Assembly (NCBI GenBank): GCA_965223775.1
Contig: OZ245021.1
Location: forward strand, 186,001 to 250,000
DNA length: 64,000 bases
Direction: 5' to 3'
From: JAJDXW01 sp965223775
GTDB taxonomy: Bacteria > Pseudomonadota > Gammaproteobacteria > HK1
Part shown: positions 29,070 through 37,037 of the stretch, piece by piece
How the letters are laid out: each line of letters starts with the position of its first letter
How positions within the stretch are numbered: the first letter of the stretch is position 1
Notes under the pieces: generated by a model
Database searches by the model: none
Seen by the model: the letters and a program-made list of their open reading frames with translations, nothing else
What the model was told of the DNA's origin: nothing
Made by a program: the position numbers and the translations under genes

Positions 29070-29253
29070 CTAGCCCGGAAATCTCACCAACTTTCGTCGC
29101 GAGGGCGCGGAGATGCCGCTGTGACAAGGCGCACGGACCGAAAGGCGCTGAAGGCGTAGCCGACACTACGTCGAAGCGGCTTGCGGGAGTACGGCCCGTC
29201 ACAGTGCATGGATCGGTGTCCGCAGCAGAAAGCTGGTGAGATTTACGGGCTAG
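29070..29253. repeat. dispersed inverted-terminus repeat, copy R3 (best-preserved ends)
   Basis: About 184 bases with 27-base terminal inverted repeats differing at only two positions. The left end in reverse complement reads gaaagttggtgagatttccg then ggctag, and the right end reads gaaagctggtgagatttacg then ggctag. The interior shares aaggcgtagccgacact, gtcgaagcggcttg and catggatcggtgtccgcagc with R1. It abuts the left end of the second IS1380-like copy. Confidence 0.85.
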
Positions 29254-29255
29254 CC

Positions 29256-30880
29256 TGGAAGTCCCACGAAAATGGAACCGTCTGACTCCATAATCGGTTA
29301 TAATTCAGTTACTTGGACTGGATCTAACCGGGAGCCAGACGGTGACAGAATGTAACCACGAAACCTTCGGGTTTTCAAACTGCCGCAAGCGCCAGGTTCG
29401 GGTGAATTTCTCCGGCGGTTCGATTTTCTCCAATGGCGGAGCTTTGTTGTTGCGCGAAGTCGACCGCCGGATGGGGCTGACCATGGCAGTGGCGCGTGCG
29501 CTCGGTGATCAGCGCCAGCGCGGGAAGGTTCGTCACGAGGTGGTGACGATGGTGCGTCAGCGCGTGCATGCGGTGGCGTTGGGATACGAAGATTTGAACG
29601 ACCACGACACCCTTGGCGACGATCCGGTGGTTCAGACGGCGTGTGAGCGCGACGAGTCGCTGGCGAGTTCGTCGACGCTATGCCGATTTGAGCAGCGCGC
29701 CGAGCGGCAGTGGGCGATTGCGATTCATCAGGAACTGGTGGAGCAATTCATCGCCTCGTTCGCGCACCGGCCCGAGGAACTGGTGCTGGACTTCGACGCG
29801 ACCGACGACCCGGTGCACGGTCACCAACCCGGGCGGTTCTTCCACGGGTACTACGACGGGTACTGCTTTCTTCCGCTGTACGTGTTCTGCGGCCGGCAGT
29901 TGCTGGTCGCGTACCTTCGTCGCTCGAACATCGATGCGTCGAAGCATGCCTGGTCGATATTGTCGTTGCTGGTCAAGAGGTTGCGCCAGGCATGGCCCGG
30001 TGTTCGTATCGTGTTTCGGGGCGACTCGGAGTTCTGCCGACACCGGATGCTCGATTGGTGCGATCGCAACGACGTTCGGTACATCGTGGGGTTGGCCCGA
30101 AATGCGGTTCTCGAACGCGAGGTTCAGGTGGCGTGCGAGGTCGCCAAGGACGGCTTCGAGGCGACCGGACGCAAGAATCGGTTGTTCCACGAGTTCCAGT
30201 ACGCGGCGGGGAGCTGGCGCCGCACCCGGCGGGTCATCGCCCGCATCGAGCACGGTCCCAAGGGGCGAAACCCGCGCTTCGTCGTGACCAACCTCGAGGG
30301 TGAGGTGGACGAACTCTATGAGCGGGTGTACTGCGCGCGCGGCGACATGGAGAACCGGATCAAGGAGCAGCAGCTCGCGCTGTTTGCCGACCGCACCTCG
30401 AGCTCGAAGTGGTGGACGAACCAGTACCGGGTGTTGCTGGCCGCCTTGGCCTACACCTTGCTCGAAACGATGCGCCGCACCGCGCTGCGCGCGACGCACT
30501 TGGCCCGAGCGCAATGCCAAACGCTCCGGCTTCGGCTGCTCAAGATCGGCGCCGTGGTCACCCGAAATACCCGCACCGTGGCGGTGCGGCTGTCCAGCAC
30601 CTGCCCCGACCAGGCCGTGTTCCGGCTCCTGGTGCATCGGCTGACCGCCGGATAGCGTCGCTCCGCGCGGCCGCGTCCACGACAACGACTTCCAATCCGG
30701 TCCCGGAGCGGCGCGTTGCGCTTCGCACCGCCCGCGCGGCTTGAAAAACACTGAAATGTCCCTGTCCGCCGCTCCACACCGACCCTCCGGGCCATCAACC
30801 GCCGACCGACCTCTCGAAAACGCTCCGAAGAAAGCCAAACAACGCGCCAGAAAACAAAATCGCGACCTTCATGCAACATG
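29256..30880. mobile_element. IS1380-family insertion sequence, full copy
   Basis: It contains an intact transposase gene and the same 90-base leader as the truncated copy at 25,792. A 10-base direct repeat (cgggctagcc) lies immediately on both sides, at 29,246-29,255 and 30,881-30,890. The left repeat coincides with the tip of MITE-like copy R3. About 225 bases of non-coding DNA follow the transposase stop. Terminal inverted repeats were not clear by eye, so the ends are approximate. Confidence 0.75.
29342..30655 (+). CDS. IS1380-family transposase
   Basis: A DDE transposase of 437 residues starting at GTG 29342, with gggagcc upstream. Catalytic region landmarks are LDFDATDDPVHG near residue 150, VFRGDSEFCRHRMLDWC near residue 220, and the late Glu in GDMENRIKEQQLALFADRTS near residue 338. 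It is complete, so this copy could supply transposase in trans to the truncated copy 3.5 kb upstream. Confidence 0.92.
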   Translation: MTECNHETFGFSNCRKRQVRVNFSGGSIFSNGGALLLREVDRRMGLTMAVARALGDQRQRGKVRHEVVTMVRQRVHAVALGYEDLNDHDTLGDDPVVQTACERDESLASSSTLCRFEQRAERQWAIAIHQELVEQFIASFAHRPEELVLDFDATDDPVHGHQPGRFFHGYYDGYCFLPLYVFCGRQLLVAYLRRSNIDASKHAWSILSLLVKRLRQAWPGVRIVFRGDSEFCRHRMLDWCDRNDVRYIVGLARNAVLEREVQVACEVAKDGFEATGRKNRLFHEFQYAAGSWRRTRRVIARIEHGPKGRNPRFVVTNLEGEVDELYERVYCARGDMENRIKEQQLALFADRTSSSKWWTNQYRVLLAALAYTLLETMRRTALRATHLARAQCQTLRLRLLKIGAVVTRNTRTVAVRLSSTCPDQAVFRLLVHRLTAG

Positions 30881-30887
30881 CGGGCTA

Positions 30888-31046
30888 GCCGGAGACCCGC
30901 GCCGTGAAGTACCGCAGCCGGTTGATCGCACACTCGCGGGTAAGGAGAAGGGCAGTCAGCCGGACGGGATCGAGCCACCTGAAGGGCGTCCCCTTGAGCG
31001 CTCCGTAGTACAGGTTGAACCCGTCGACATAGACCCTCGTTCTCAT
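30888..31046 (-). pseudogene. NYN-domain protein, N-terminal part (split gene)
   Basis: ATG 31046 starts RTRVYVDGFNLYYGALKG, the first strand of a NYN domain with its conserved Asp, and continues to RLRYFTARVSG. A TAG then follows at the insertion border. The missing remainder is at 25,174-25,791. Just upstream (31,070-31,097) is a hairpin, caagggccgctcc/ggagcagcccttg. Confidence 0.88.
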
Positions 31047-31189
31047 TATCCGTCTCCAGACAAAGCAAGGGCCGCTCCGGGGAGCAGCCCTTGAGCCGAC
31101 AGCATGCTGCCGGCGGGTAATTGGGGTCACTGTACCCCCGTTCGTTCGCCATCCGCAAGCGAAATTCCGTCCCGGTCCTGCCAGTCCGC

Positions 31190-31690
31190 CTACAGCGCCA
31201 TGTCGCGCTCGATGCCCTTCGGCACGCGGGCCTGCTCCATCTCCGGCCCCGGCGCCCGGTCCCGCTCCCGCGATTCGGACGCGTCACTCTCGCGACCGGG
31301 ACTCCGGCCCCGTCCAATCCCGCTTCGCGGCCCTTCACCCGCTCCGGCTCGAGCGCCGCGATGTGCTCGCCGGTGCGCGCAGCGGAGGCCGAGGGCGCGA
31401 GGCCCTTGACCTCGTAGCCCTTCTTCTCCATGAGCGCCCGGGCGCGCCTGAGCATAGTGGTCTTGCCCGTGCCGGCGTAGCCCTGGACTCCCACCACGCG
31501 GTCCTTCGCGGACACGATGAGCTTCATGCCCGGCCTTGAGGGGGCCGTTCCTGAGCGCCTTGTTGACGACGCGGGCGCGCATCGCGGCGGCGCCGCGTCC
31601 CTGCCGTCGGCGTCCCGGACCATGTTCGCGATCACCGAATGGGTGTGGAGCGCCGGATCGAGGTTGCGCGAGGTGTCGTGGCGGAAGGTG
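31190..31690 (-). pseudogene. conjugative relaxase (TrwC/TraI type) remnant
   Basis: Several minus frames carry pieces of one gene. SVTFRHDTSRNLDPALHTHS and VIANMVRDADG form the relaxase metal-binding HxH region, and VVGVQGYAGTGKTTMLRRAR is the Walker A of the fused helicase. The last piece reads EMEQARVPKGIERDMAL and stops at 31,190. Most of the 900-plus residue original is deleted and the frames shift. It shows that conjugative or mobilisable DNA once entered here. Confidence 0.7.
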
Positions 31691-31693
31691 ACC

Positions 31694-31980
31694 GAAACAA
31701 CGATCTCAGCCACAGATTCGCGTCGCGTGCGCAGGTGCTCGGCCAGAGCCTCCCAATGATCGGCAAGCTCCTCGGCCACCGACAGGTTCAAGACGACCGC
31801 ACGCTATGCCCACCTCGCACGGCATTCGGTGAAGGCTGCCGCCCGGAGGATCGAGGACGATCTTGCCTCCGATCTGGATTCCCCTCCGGACCTTTTGGCT
31901 GTCACTTGATCTGCGCCACTCTTTCGCCCTGAGGGAATTGGCGCTCGGCGAGGGCTTGAGCATGGTCGGGAAGCTCCTAG
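31694..31980 (+). pseudogene. two tyrosine-recombinase (integrase) C-terminal fragments in tandem
   Basis: The first piece has HRFASRAQVLGQSLPMIGK, then LLGHRQVQ. After a one-base insertion near 31,793 it continues with TTARYAHLARHSVKAAARR, which holds the tyrosine nucleophile, to a stop at 31,909. The second piece, from 31,908, restarts the same domain with DLRHSFALRELALGEGLSMV, then GKLL, and is then lost. They are remains of two related phage- or island-type integrases lying next to the integron array's far end. Confidence 0.75.
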
Positions 31981-32124
31981 TCTTCTGCTGCCCGCCGGTT
32001 CCGTGCGCCCCAGTATCCAGATCTCTTACACAGCCAACTGCTATAATCTGCGTTACCTCAAGGATGGTCGCGATGGGTTCGTCCTTTATGAATTGGGGCA
32101 GGTGCATTAGCGTTTCGTCTCGAA

Positions 32125-32185
32125 CTCTAACGCCCAAGCTCAGCGGCCGGCGTCCTCGCCGGTCCGTTGGAGCTTGTTGTTAGAG
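32125..32185 (-). other. integron recombination site attC1 (cassette D)
   Basis: 61 bases bounded by the inverted core sites ctctaac (32125-32131) and gttagag (32179-32185). Between them are further complementary arms (agctcagcggcc near 32,138 against ggtccgttggagct near 32,161) and a central ggcg...cgcc loop. This is the imperfect palindrome expected of attC. It lies at the 3' end of the leftward cassette gene, whose last codons run into it. Confidence 0.85.
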
Positions 32186-32859
32186 GGCGATCCACGATTG
32201 TCACTTAGTTTTCCGATCCGCTTCGCAACAGCCACGTCGATGAGTGACCTTGCGATCCCGCCAAACAGTGGCATAGCGCCGAGCACCGCGAGCCACATCA
32301 CATGAGTGTCGTTCATGAGGTCGAACACCGTGCTTTCTGCTGATGCTCGTGAGTACATTCGCGTTTGGACATTCGCGTTCTTGAGGTAGACGTCAAGTGT
32401 GTCGTCGGGATTATCGAGCGATACAAGCTCGATCGACACCCTGTCCCCTGGGTTTAACAGCGCGACTTCTAGGTCCAATGCGCTTCCATCTCTTTTGACC
32501 TCATAAATGTCGCCGAACCCGACGGGTGGTTCTGTCTTGTAGGAGTAGTCAACGATTCTCGCGCCCTCGGCTAGTCGGATATTGATGGGCTGACTACGAA
32601 CCGCTTCAGTACCTGTGTTGACGACATCCAAAGACATCAAATACACGGCGTTGGCGGGGGATCCAGCAAAGGTGACCCGAAGCTCATCACGAATGCGGTC
32701 TGAGAAGGTGAGGAGCGACGCAACATCCGTGACCACGCAGTCCACGCGTCGAATTCTGTGCGTCCGACGCCATACGTAGATAGCGGCAAGGGCGCTCAGG
32801 AGGGCACCAGCGAGCCCTCCGAGCACGGCGGCGATCGTTGGATTCTCATACCACGCCAT
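32140..32859 (-). CDS. integron cassette D: membrane-anchored protein of unknown function
   Basis: A protein of 239 residues with an N-terminal membrane anchor (PTIAAVLGGLAGALLSALAA), an extended domain of beta-type sequence, and a second hydrophobic stretch (MWLAVLGAMPLFGGIARSL). The last residues (NNKLQRTGEDAGR) are encoded inside attC, as is common for cassette genes. ATG 32859 is 17 bases from the preceding attC2. No family recognised. Codon and base composition are less GC-rich than core genes. Confidence 0.75.
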   Translation of the reverse strand: MAWYENPTIAAVLGGLAGALLSALAAIYVWRRTHRIRRVDCVVTDVASLLTFSDRIRDELRVTFAGSPANAVYLMSLDVVNTGTEAVRSQPINIRLAEGARIVDYSYKTEPPVGFGDIYEVKRDGSALDLEVALLNPGDRVSIELVSLDNPDDTLDVYLKNANVQTRMYSRASAESTVFDLMNDTHVMWLAVLGAMPLFGGIARSLIDVAVAKRIGKLSDNRGSPSNNKLQRTGEDAGR

Positions 32860-32875
32860 GACCTATTCTGCTTCC

Positions 32876-32971
32876 CTCTAACGGTAGTGATAAGCGGCGG
32901 ACAGACCGCGTAGCGGGCTGGCCGTCAGGCGGAGGCCGTAGGCCGGAGCGAACTGGTTCGCAGCGTTAGGC
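32876..32971 (-). other. integron recombination site attC2 (cassette C)
   Basis: 96 bases between ctctaac (32876-32882) and gttaggc (32965-32971). Internal inverted arms include agcggcggacagaccgc against gcgggctggccgtc, plus ggaggccgtaggccgg. It follows the stop of the HNH/zinc-ribbon cassette gene (32,979) by seven bases, in the leftward orientation. Confidence 0.85.
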
Positions 32972-32978
32972 AGGTTGC

Positions 32979-33151
32979 TCACGGATGGTAATCTTCCCAG
33001 CCACACGCCGTACATGTGGCTAATCCGAACTCCCCCGTATCACCTGCGAATCCTGACATGACCACCTCGCCCCCACACTCTGGACATCCGTGTCGCTCCG
33101 CGTAGAATATGTTGTACGTATCCTCGATTGCTGACGCTAGGGCCACGGCTC
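32979..33151 (-). pseudogene. integron cassette C gene, 3' part (zinc-ribbon end of HNH protein)
   Basis: Once the ISAs1-like element and one copy of its 10-base target repeat are removed, the frame from 35,304 joins this segment: VYGSE, then GAVALASAIEDTYNI, then HGCPECGGEVV and CTACGWEDYHP before the stop. The four Cys form a zinc ribbon. So this is the C-terminus of the HNH cassette protein, not a separate gene. A longer frame upstream (to 33,317) is IS sequence. Confidence 0.85.
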
Positions 33152-33161
33152 CTTCTGAACC

Positions 33162-35293
33162 CAGGGCCAATTTTTCCTGGCTGGTAGCTGATTGATGCGA
33201 CAGGCGAAACTGGGTCTCTGGACAAATGGCGTCGAGGGCGCCATAGTGGGGCACAGGCCCATCGACCCCGGCGAAGACGATGCTCGAGTTGATTTCCCGA
33301 CGGCTGCGCGAGGTCACGGTCCGCCCCGCGGTGGGCGCCGACGAGAGGATCCGCTGGGATGCGCTGATGGGCGCGCACCACTATCTGCCCTTCCGGGGCT
33401 TGGTCGGGCGAAGTGTGCGCCACGTCGCAGTGCTGGGCGAGCACTGGCTGGCGCTCGTGGGTTGGCACGCCGGTGCGTTCAAGCTCCGGGCCCGCGACCG
33501 CTGGATCGGGTGGCTGCCCGAGCAGCAGTTTCGCCGCCTTCACCTCATCGCCAACAACGCGCGGTTCCTCATCTTGCCCGAGTGCGCCGCGGCGAACCTC
33601 GCTTCGCGGGTGCTGGGGCTGAGCCTTCGCCGGCTCTCGGGCGACTTCCGCGCAATGCATGGCCATCCAATTCTGATCGCAGAAACCTTCGTCGATCCGG
33701 CCCGCTTCACCGGCGCGTGCTACCGGGCGGCGAACTGGCAGGCGCTGGGCCACACCCGCGGCTTTGCCCGCAAGCCCGGCACGCCCGCGACCTGGGTCCC
33801 CCACGGCAGACCGAAGGAGGTCCTGGTCTACCCGCTGGCCCGCGACGCGCGCGAGCAACTGTGCCGCCTCGACGATGCCCCAAAGTGGCGAAGCGAAGGC
33901 GACCCGCGACCGTGGACCGCCCATCGACTGCGAAGCCTGTGGGAGTGTCTTCATGGTGTGCCCGATTTCCGCAGCACGCGCGGGCGGCGCTATCCGCTGG
34001 CCACCATCCTGGCCATCGCGGTCGCCGCGAAGCTTGCCGGATACCACGGTGCGACCGCAATCGGCGAGTTCTCCCAAGCGTTGACCCAGCATCAGCTTCG
34101 TGCCCTGCGGGCGTTCTACAGCCCCCGTCTGGGGCGCTTCACCGCCCCGTCCACGACCGCGTTCGTCAAGGTTCTCACCAACTTGGACCCCGATGTGCTC
34201 GACCGCGCGGCGCGCACCTGGGCCGCGCAGCAGGCCTCGCGCACCGACCCCGTCGCCATCGACGGGAAGTACATCCGCGGTGCCGCCCGGCACAATCCGG
34301 GCGCCAAGCACCTGCTCGTCGCCGCTGCGGAGCACCGCTCTGGAATCGTCCTCGGACAAGAGGCGGTACAGGACAAGAGCAACGAGATCCCGGCCGTGCG
34401 TACCCTGGTCACCGGGCTCGACCTCACCGGCCGCGTCGTGACCCTCGACGCGATGCACACCAACCACCACACCGCCCGGTGCTTGGTCGAGCAGTGCGGC
34501 GCGCACTACGTGATGACCGCGGTCAAGGACAATTGCCCCAACTTGCTCGCCGAGTTGGCTGGGCTCGATTGGGAGCTTCCCCAGGTGCGCGCCACCGAGC
34601 ATCACACCTCGGACAACGGACACGGACGAATCGAGAAGCGAAGCTGCCGGGTGCTCGACCTCACCGAGCACCGCGACCGCGCCCCCCTGCCTCATCGTCA
34701 GGTCGCCTTTCGCATCGAGCGCGAGCGGCGCATCGTCAAGACCGGCAAGGTCGAGCACGAGACCGTACACGGCCTGACCTCCGTGCCCCCCGACCAAGCC
34801 ACCTCGCAGGTCGTCCTGGCCCTGGTGCGCGGGCATTGGAGCATCGAAAATCGACTCCACCACGTGCGCGACGTCTCCTACGACGAAGACCGTTGCCGGG
34901 TGCGAACCGGACACCTGCCGCGCAATCTCGCCTGCCTCACGAACCTCGCCATCTCCATCGTTCGCCTCAAGGGGCGCTTCGACTCCCTCCCCCAAGCCCA
35001 CCGGCACTACGCTCGGCGGCCCCAGGACGCCGTGCGCCAGCTCATCAACCCGCCCAAACGCTGAGCCCCACGCTACTGCGACCCCTCGGCGCTTGGCTCC
35101 ACCACCGCGCCAACGTTCCCGCTCGCCCGGCCGGGCAATCCGAGCTTCCGGTTTGCTTTGCATACCCCTCCAAACGACTCAGATACCCTCCTCCGTGACC
35201 TCCCCTTCCTCCCATTCCACCGGCTACCGCACCACCACAACGGATTCCAACCAATCACGTGCTCATCCTTGCACCGAACAAAATTTCACCCTG
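33162..35293. mobile_element. ISAs1-family insertion sequence with 10-bp target duplication
   Basis: A 2,132-base element. The left end reads cagggccaatttttcc, and the right end in reverse complement reads cagggtgaaattttgt, giving imperfect terminal inverted repeats. The 10-base target cttctgaacc is present directly before (33152-33161) and after (35294-35303), which fixes the borders exactly. It has landed inside an integron cassette gene. The perfect duplication suggests a fairly recent insertion. Confidence 0.93.
33280..35064 (+). CDS. ISAs1-family transposase with N-terminal DUF4338 (DruA-like) domain
   Basis: A protein of 594 residues. Residues about 1-185 are a DUF4338 domain: HHYLPFRGLVGRSVRHVAVL, WLALVGWHAGAFKLRARDRW, NNARFLILP, ANLASRVLGLSLRRLSGDF and HGRPKEVLVYPL. 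The same domain is called DruA in the Druantia defence system. Residues about 205-594 are an ISAs1 transposase (VAIDGKYIRGA, VVTLDAMHTNHHTARCLV, GHWSIENRLHHVRDVSYDED) with a DDE-type triad. Here the domain is part of a transposase, so a role in transposition is more likely than defence. Confidence 0.9.
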   Translation: MLELISRRLREVTVRPAVGADERIRWDALMGAHHYLPFRGLVGRSVRHVAVLGEHWLALVGWHAGAFKLRARDRWIGWLPEQQFRRLHLIANNARFLILPECAAANLASRVLGLSLRRLSGDFRAMHGHPILIAETFVDPARFTGACYRAANWQALGHTRGFARKPGTPATWVPHGRPKEVLVYPLARDAREQLCRLDDAPKWRSEGDPRPWTAHRLRSLWECLHGVPDFRSTRGRRYPLATILAIAVAAKLAGYHGATAIGEFSQALTQHQLRALRAFYSPRLGRFTAPSTTAFVKVLTNLDPDVLDRAARTWAAQQASRTDPVAIDGKYIRGAARHNPGAKHLLVAAAEHRSGIVLGQEAVQDKSNEIPAVRTLVTGLDLTGRVVTLDAMHTNHHTARCLVEQCGAHYVMTAVKDNCPNLLAELAGLDWELPQVRATEHHTSDNGHGRIEKRSCRVLDLTEHRDRAPLPHRQVAFRIERERRIVKTGKVEHETVHGLTSVPPDQATSQVVLALVRGHWSIENRLHHVRDVSYDEDRCRVRTGHLPRNLACLTNLAISIVRLKGRFDSLPQAHRHYARRPQDAVRQLINPPKR

Positions 35294-35303
35294 CTTCTGA
35301 ACC

Positions 35304-36001
35304 GTAGACGGTAGATGCCGCCTCAATCTCCAATAGTTCCCAAGGCGAAAGACTCCATCCCTCCAGCTTGTCAACGTCAAAGTCCCAGGTCGCTAGGCGG
35401 ATCGAGAGCGACTCGCCGTTGAACTGTGAAGCTTCGGCCCGTACTACAGGCCGGCGGAATGTTTGTCTGAAGTGCGCCAGCAATTGCTGTTCGAGTTCCT
35501 GTGTAGTCTTTAGGTTTTCGCATTCAGTGCTGAAGGAGAGAACTGTCGGCAGGCGCTCCGGTGTAATTTGCGAGGTCGGGAGGGACCGTAGAAGGGCATG
35601 AATCTGGTCCTTCGATAGTGTTCCCATCTCGATCTGATATGTGAGACGCGCCAAGAGGTCGTCTCTCCCGGCATTGCTCTCGAATTTCTCGCGCTCTCTG
35701 AGTATTGCATCCTGCTTTTCGTTCCAGATTTCAAGATAGTACCGGAGACTATTTCGGTGAATTGCGTTGCTCGCTTCTTTCGATTGCAGTCGTGGTGAGT
35801 CGGGACAAGGTTCCGGGTGCTGTCAAGCGCGAAAGCAGCATCGAGTCCGAGTTTCTCCTTGAGACTTTGTAGTGCGTTCGGGGCAGTCGAGTCCGGTATT
35901 ACGTGGTCGATCTCGAGATCGCGAAACGCAATCGCTTCTCCACAGTAGAGGCACCTCTCCGAGTTGGCTCTCCAAAGTGCGACACGCTCAGAGATGAGCA
36001 T
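35304..36001 (-). pseudogene. integron cassette C gene, 5' part (HNH endonuclease), frameshifted
   Basis: ATG 36001 starts a zinc-supported HNH nuclease: RCLYCGEAIAFRDLEIDHVI and NLVPTHHDCNRKKRATQF carry the Cys pair, DH and Asn/His residues. Near 35,765 one base is missing. The correct continuation in the next frame is RYYLEIWNEKQDAILRERE, then LARLTYQIEMGTLSKDQ and later SLSPWELLEIEAASTVYG. The IS then interrupts the gene at 35,303, and the last 57 or so codons lie at 32,979. The gene is thus doubly disabled. The intact form would be an HNH nuclease with a C-terminal zinc ribbon. Confidence 0.85.
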
Positions 36002-36011
36002 ATTGGGATGG

Positions 36012-36083
36012 GCCTAACGACCAAGGTCGGCCGCGGACAAACCGCAATGCGGGTTGGCCGTCGGCTGGAGCGCCGGGTTAGAC
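36012..36083 (-). other. integron recombination site attC3 (cassette B)
   Basis: 72 bases between gcctaac (36012-36018) and gttagac (36077-36083). Inner arms are ggtcggccgcggacaaaccgc and gcgggttggccgtcggctgg, giving the attC palindrome with extra bases. It follows the 3' end of the leftward cassette B gene by about ten bases. Confidence 0.87.
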
Positions 36084-36093
36084 GGAATGGGCA

Positions 36094-36393
36094 TCAGCAG
36101 AATTCCAGAGTGCCGCCGGTAATCGTGGCAACTGCGGTGACGAAGGCAACCAGGATCTGCTCATCGCCCAAGTCAGAGGAGATCGGAAAATCCGTCGAGT
36201 TCCCCCCCGGCCCGGTGTGAGGTTCCTTCACGCGAACCACGTTGAGGTAGCGTCCGACGCCCGCCCAGTCCTTCTCCGGATCCGTCGGTCGCCGGATCCA
36301 CGCCCGTTTGTACCCGCCGCAGCCTTGGCTCCACTCGACGTAGAGCTGACCGTTTCCGTCTTTGTGAATTGGAATCTCCATCAAACGTTCCAA
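36094..36393 (-). CDS. integron cassette B: small unknown protein
   Basis: A soluble protein of 99 residues (from ATG 36393; ATG 36381 is an alternative giving 95). It contains EIPIHKDGNGQLYVEWSQGC, RAWIRRPTDPEKDWAGVGRY and an Asp-rich middle. No family recognised. The gene fills a single cassette between attC4 and attC3 in the usual orientation. Confidence 0.72.
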   Translation of the reverse strand: MERLMEIPIHKDGNGQLYVEWSQGCGGYKRAWIRRPTDPEKDWAGVGRYLNVVRVKEPHTGPGGNSTDFPISSDLGDEQILVAFVTAVATITGGTLEFC

Positions 36394-36400
36394 TCATGCC

Positions 36401-36475
36401 GCCTAACGTTGAGCATGAGCGGCTGGAACAAGCGCGCAGCGCTTGGGCCAGTCCGGCTCGATGCGCTTGTTAGAA
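36401..36475 (-). other. integron recombination site attC4 (cassette A)
   Basis: 75 bases between gcctaac (36401-36407) and gttagaa (36469-36475). The inner arms gagcggctggaacaagcgc and gcgcttgggccagtccggctc are nearly complementary. It belongs to the first cassette, next to the integrase end. Confidence 0.9.
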
Positions 36476-36476
36476 C

Positions 36477-37034
36477 TCACGGCGTGACTGCCGGAGCCAG
36501 CACCGCATAGACGAGAAGGCCAACACCTGCAAGCATGGCGACAGCCGCGACTGCTTTCGCGACCCGGTAGACGAGCTCCCCCTTTCGAACCCGCATCCAC
36601 TCCGCCTTTAGCAAAACTTGTGCTGAGGCCACAAGTTCGTGCTCCATTGCGTCGAGCCGTGCATGGTCCGGCATTCTGCCCACGGCCATTTCTTGTTCCA
36701 GTTCCGACACCAGCCTGAGCACTTCCTTGCACTGCTCCTCCGAGGGGTTCAACCGTAGTCTAATGTTCGCTGTAGCGGAGTTTACGCCTATGAAATCTTC
36801 GCGAGCATGTTGCCACATCTGCCCTGGACCGCCGAATCCTGCTTGATTGGCACCGTGGATCGCGTTCACGTGTGAAATCAAGGAAGCAACGTCGGACCGC
36901 AGAGCATCAATCCAGGCTTGACGGAACTCTGAGACCTTCTGTTCCTTGCTTATCACGAGGCCGAGGAGCGAGACTACTCCCGCAATTATCGCAGCCCCGA
37001 TGGCTCCGACGGCGATGTCAGGTAAGACTGTCAT
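36477..37034 (-). CDS. integron cassette A: membrane protein of unknown function
   Basis: A protein of 185 residues starting at ATG 37034, four bases inside the cassette border. It has an N-terminal membrane helix (VGAIGAAIIAGVVSLLGLVI), a long amphipathic region (KEQKVSEFRQAWIDALRSDV, LRLVSELEQEMAVGRMPDHA), and a C-terminal membrane helix (VAAVAMLAGVGLLVYAVLAP). The open frame continues upstream through the recombination site, but that is fortuitous. As first cassette it would be best expressed from an integron promoter. Function unknown. Confidence 0.75.
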   Translation of the reverse strand: MTVLPDIAVGAIGAAIIAGVVSLLGLVISKEQKVSEFRQAWIDALRSDVASLISHVNAIHGANQAGFGGPGQMWQHAREDFIGVNSATANIRLRLNPSEEQCKEVLRLVSELEQEMAVGRMPDHARLDAMEHELVASAQVLLKAEWMRVRKGELVYRVAKAVAAVAMLAGVGLLVYAVLAPAVTP

Positions 37035-37037
37035 GAG

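Larger units (their letters stand above)
25792..30887. mobile_element. 5.1 kb composite-like insertion with IS1380-family copies at both ends
   Basis: The insertion separates the two halves of the NYN gene. It begins with one IS1380-like copy (truncated) and ends with a full one in the same orientation. Between them lie an IS4-type transposase tail, a serine-recombinase fragment, a two-gene repeat/HEPN unit and one MITE-like repeat. A 3-base gcc is present at both outer borders. The layout resembles a composite transposon that has since been rearranged. The exact terminal inverted repeats of the IS could not be resolved. Confidence 0.7.

Noticed and set aside
31070..31097. Hairpin read as a terminator.
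   Set aside because: The stem is good, but no T tract follows on either strand, and it lies in the leader of the NYN gene. Its role is unclear.
32979..33317. Considered as an independent 112-residue cassette gene.
   Set aside because: Its first part is ISAs1 sequence. The real coding part is the end of the HNH cassette gene once the insertion is removed.
33280..33840. A DruA-like domain suggested a Druantia defence system.
   Set aside because: It is fused to an ISAs1 transposase inside an element with clear ends and target repeat. No DruB-E type helicase genes are near.
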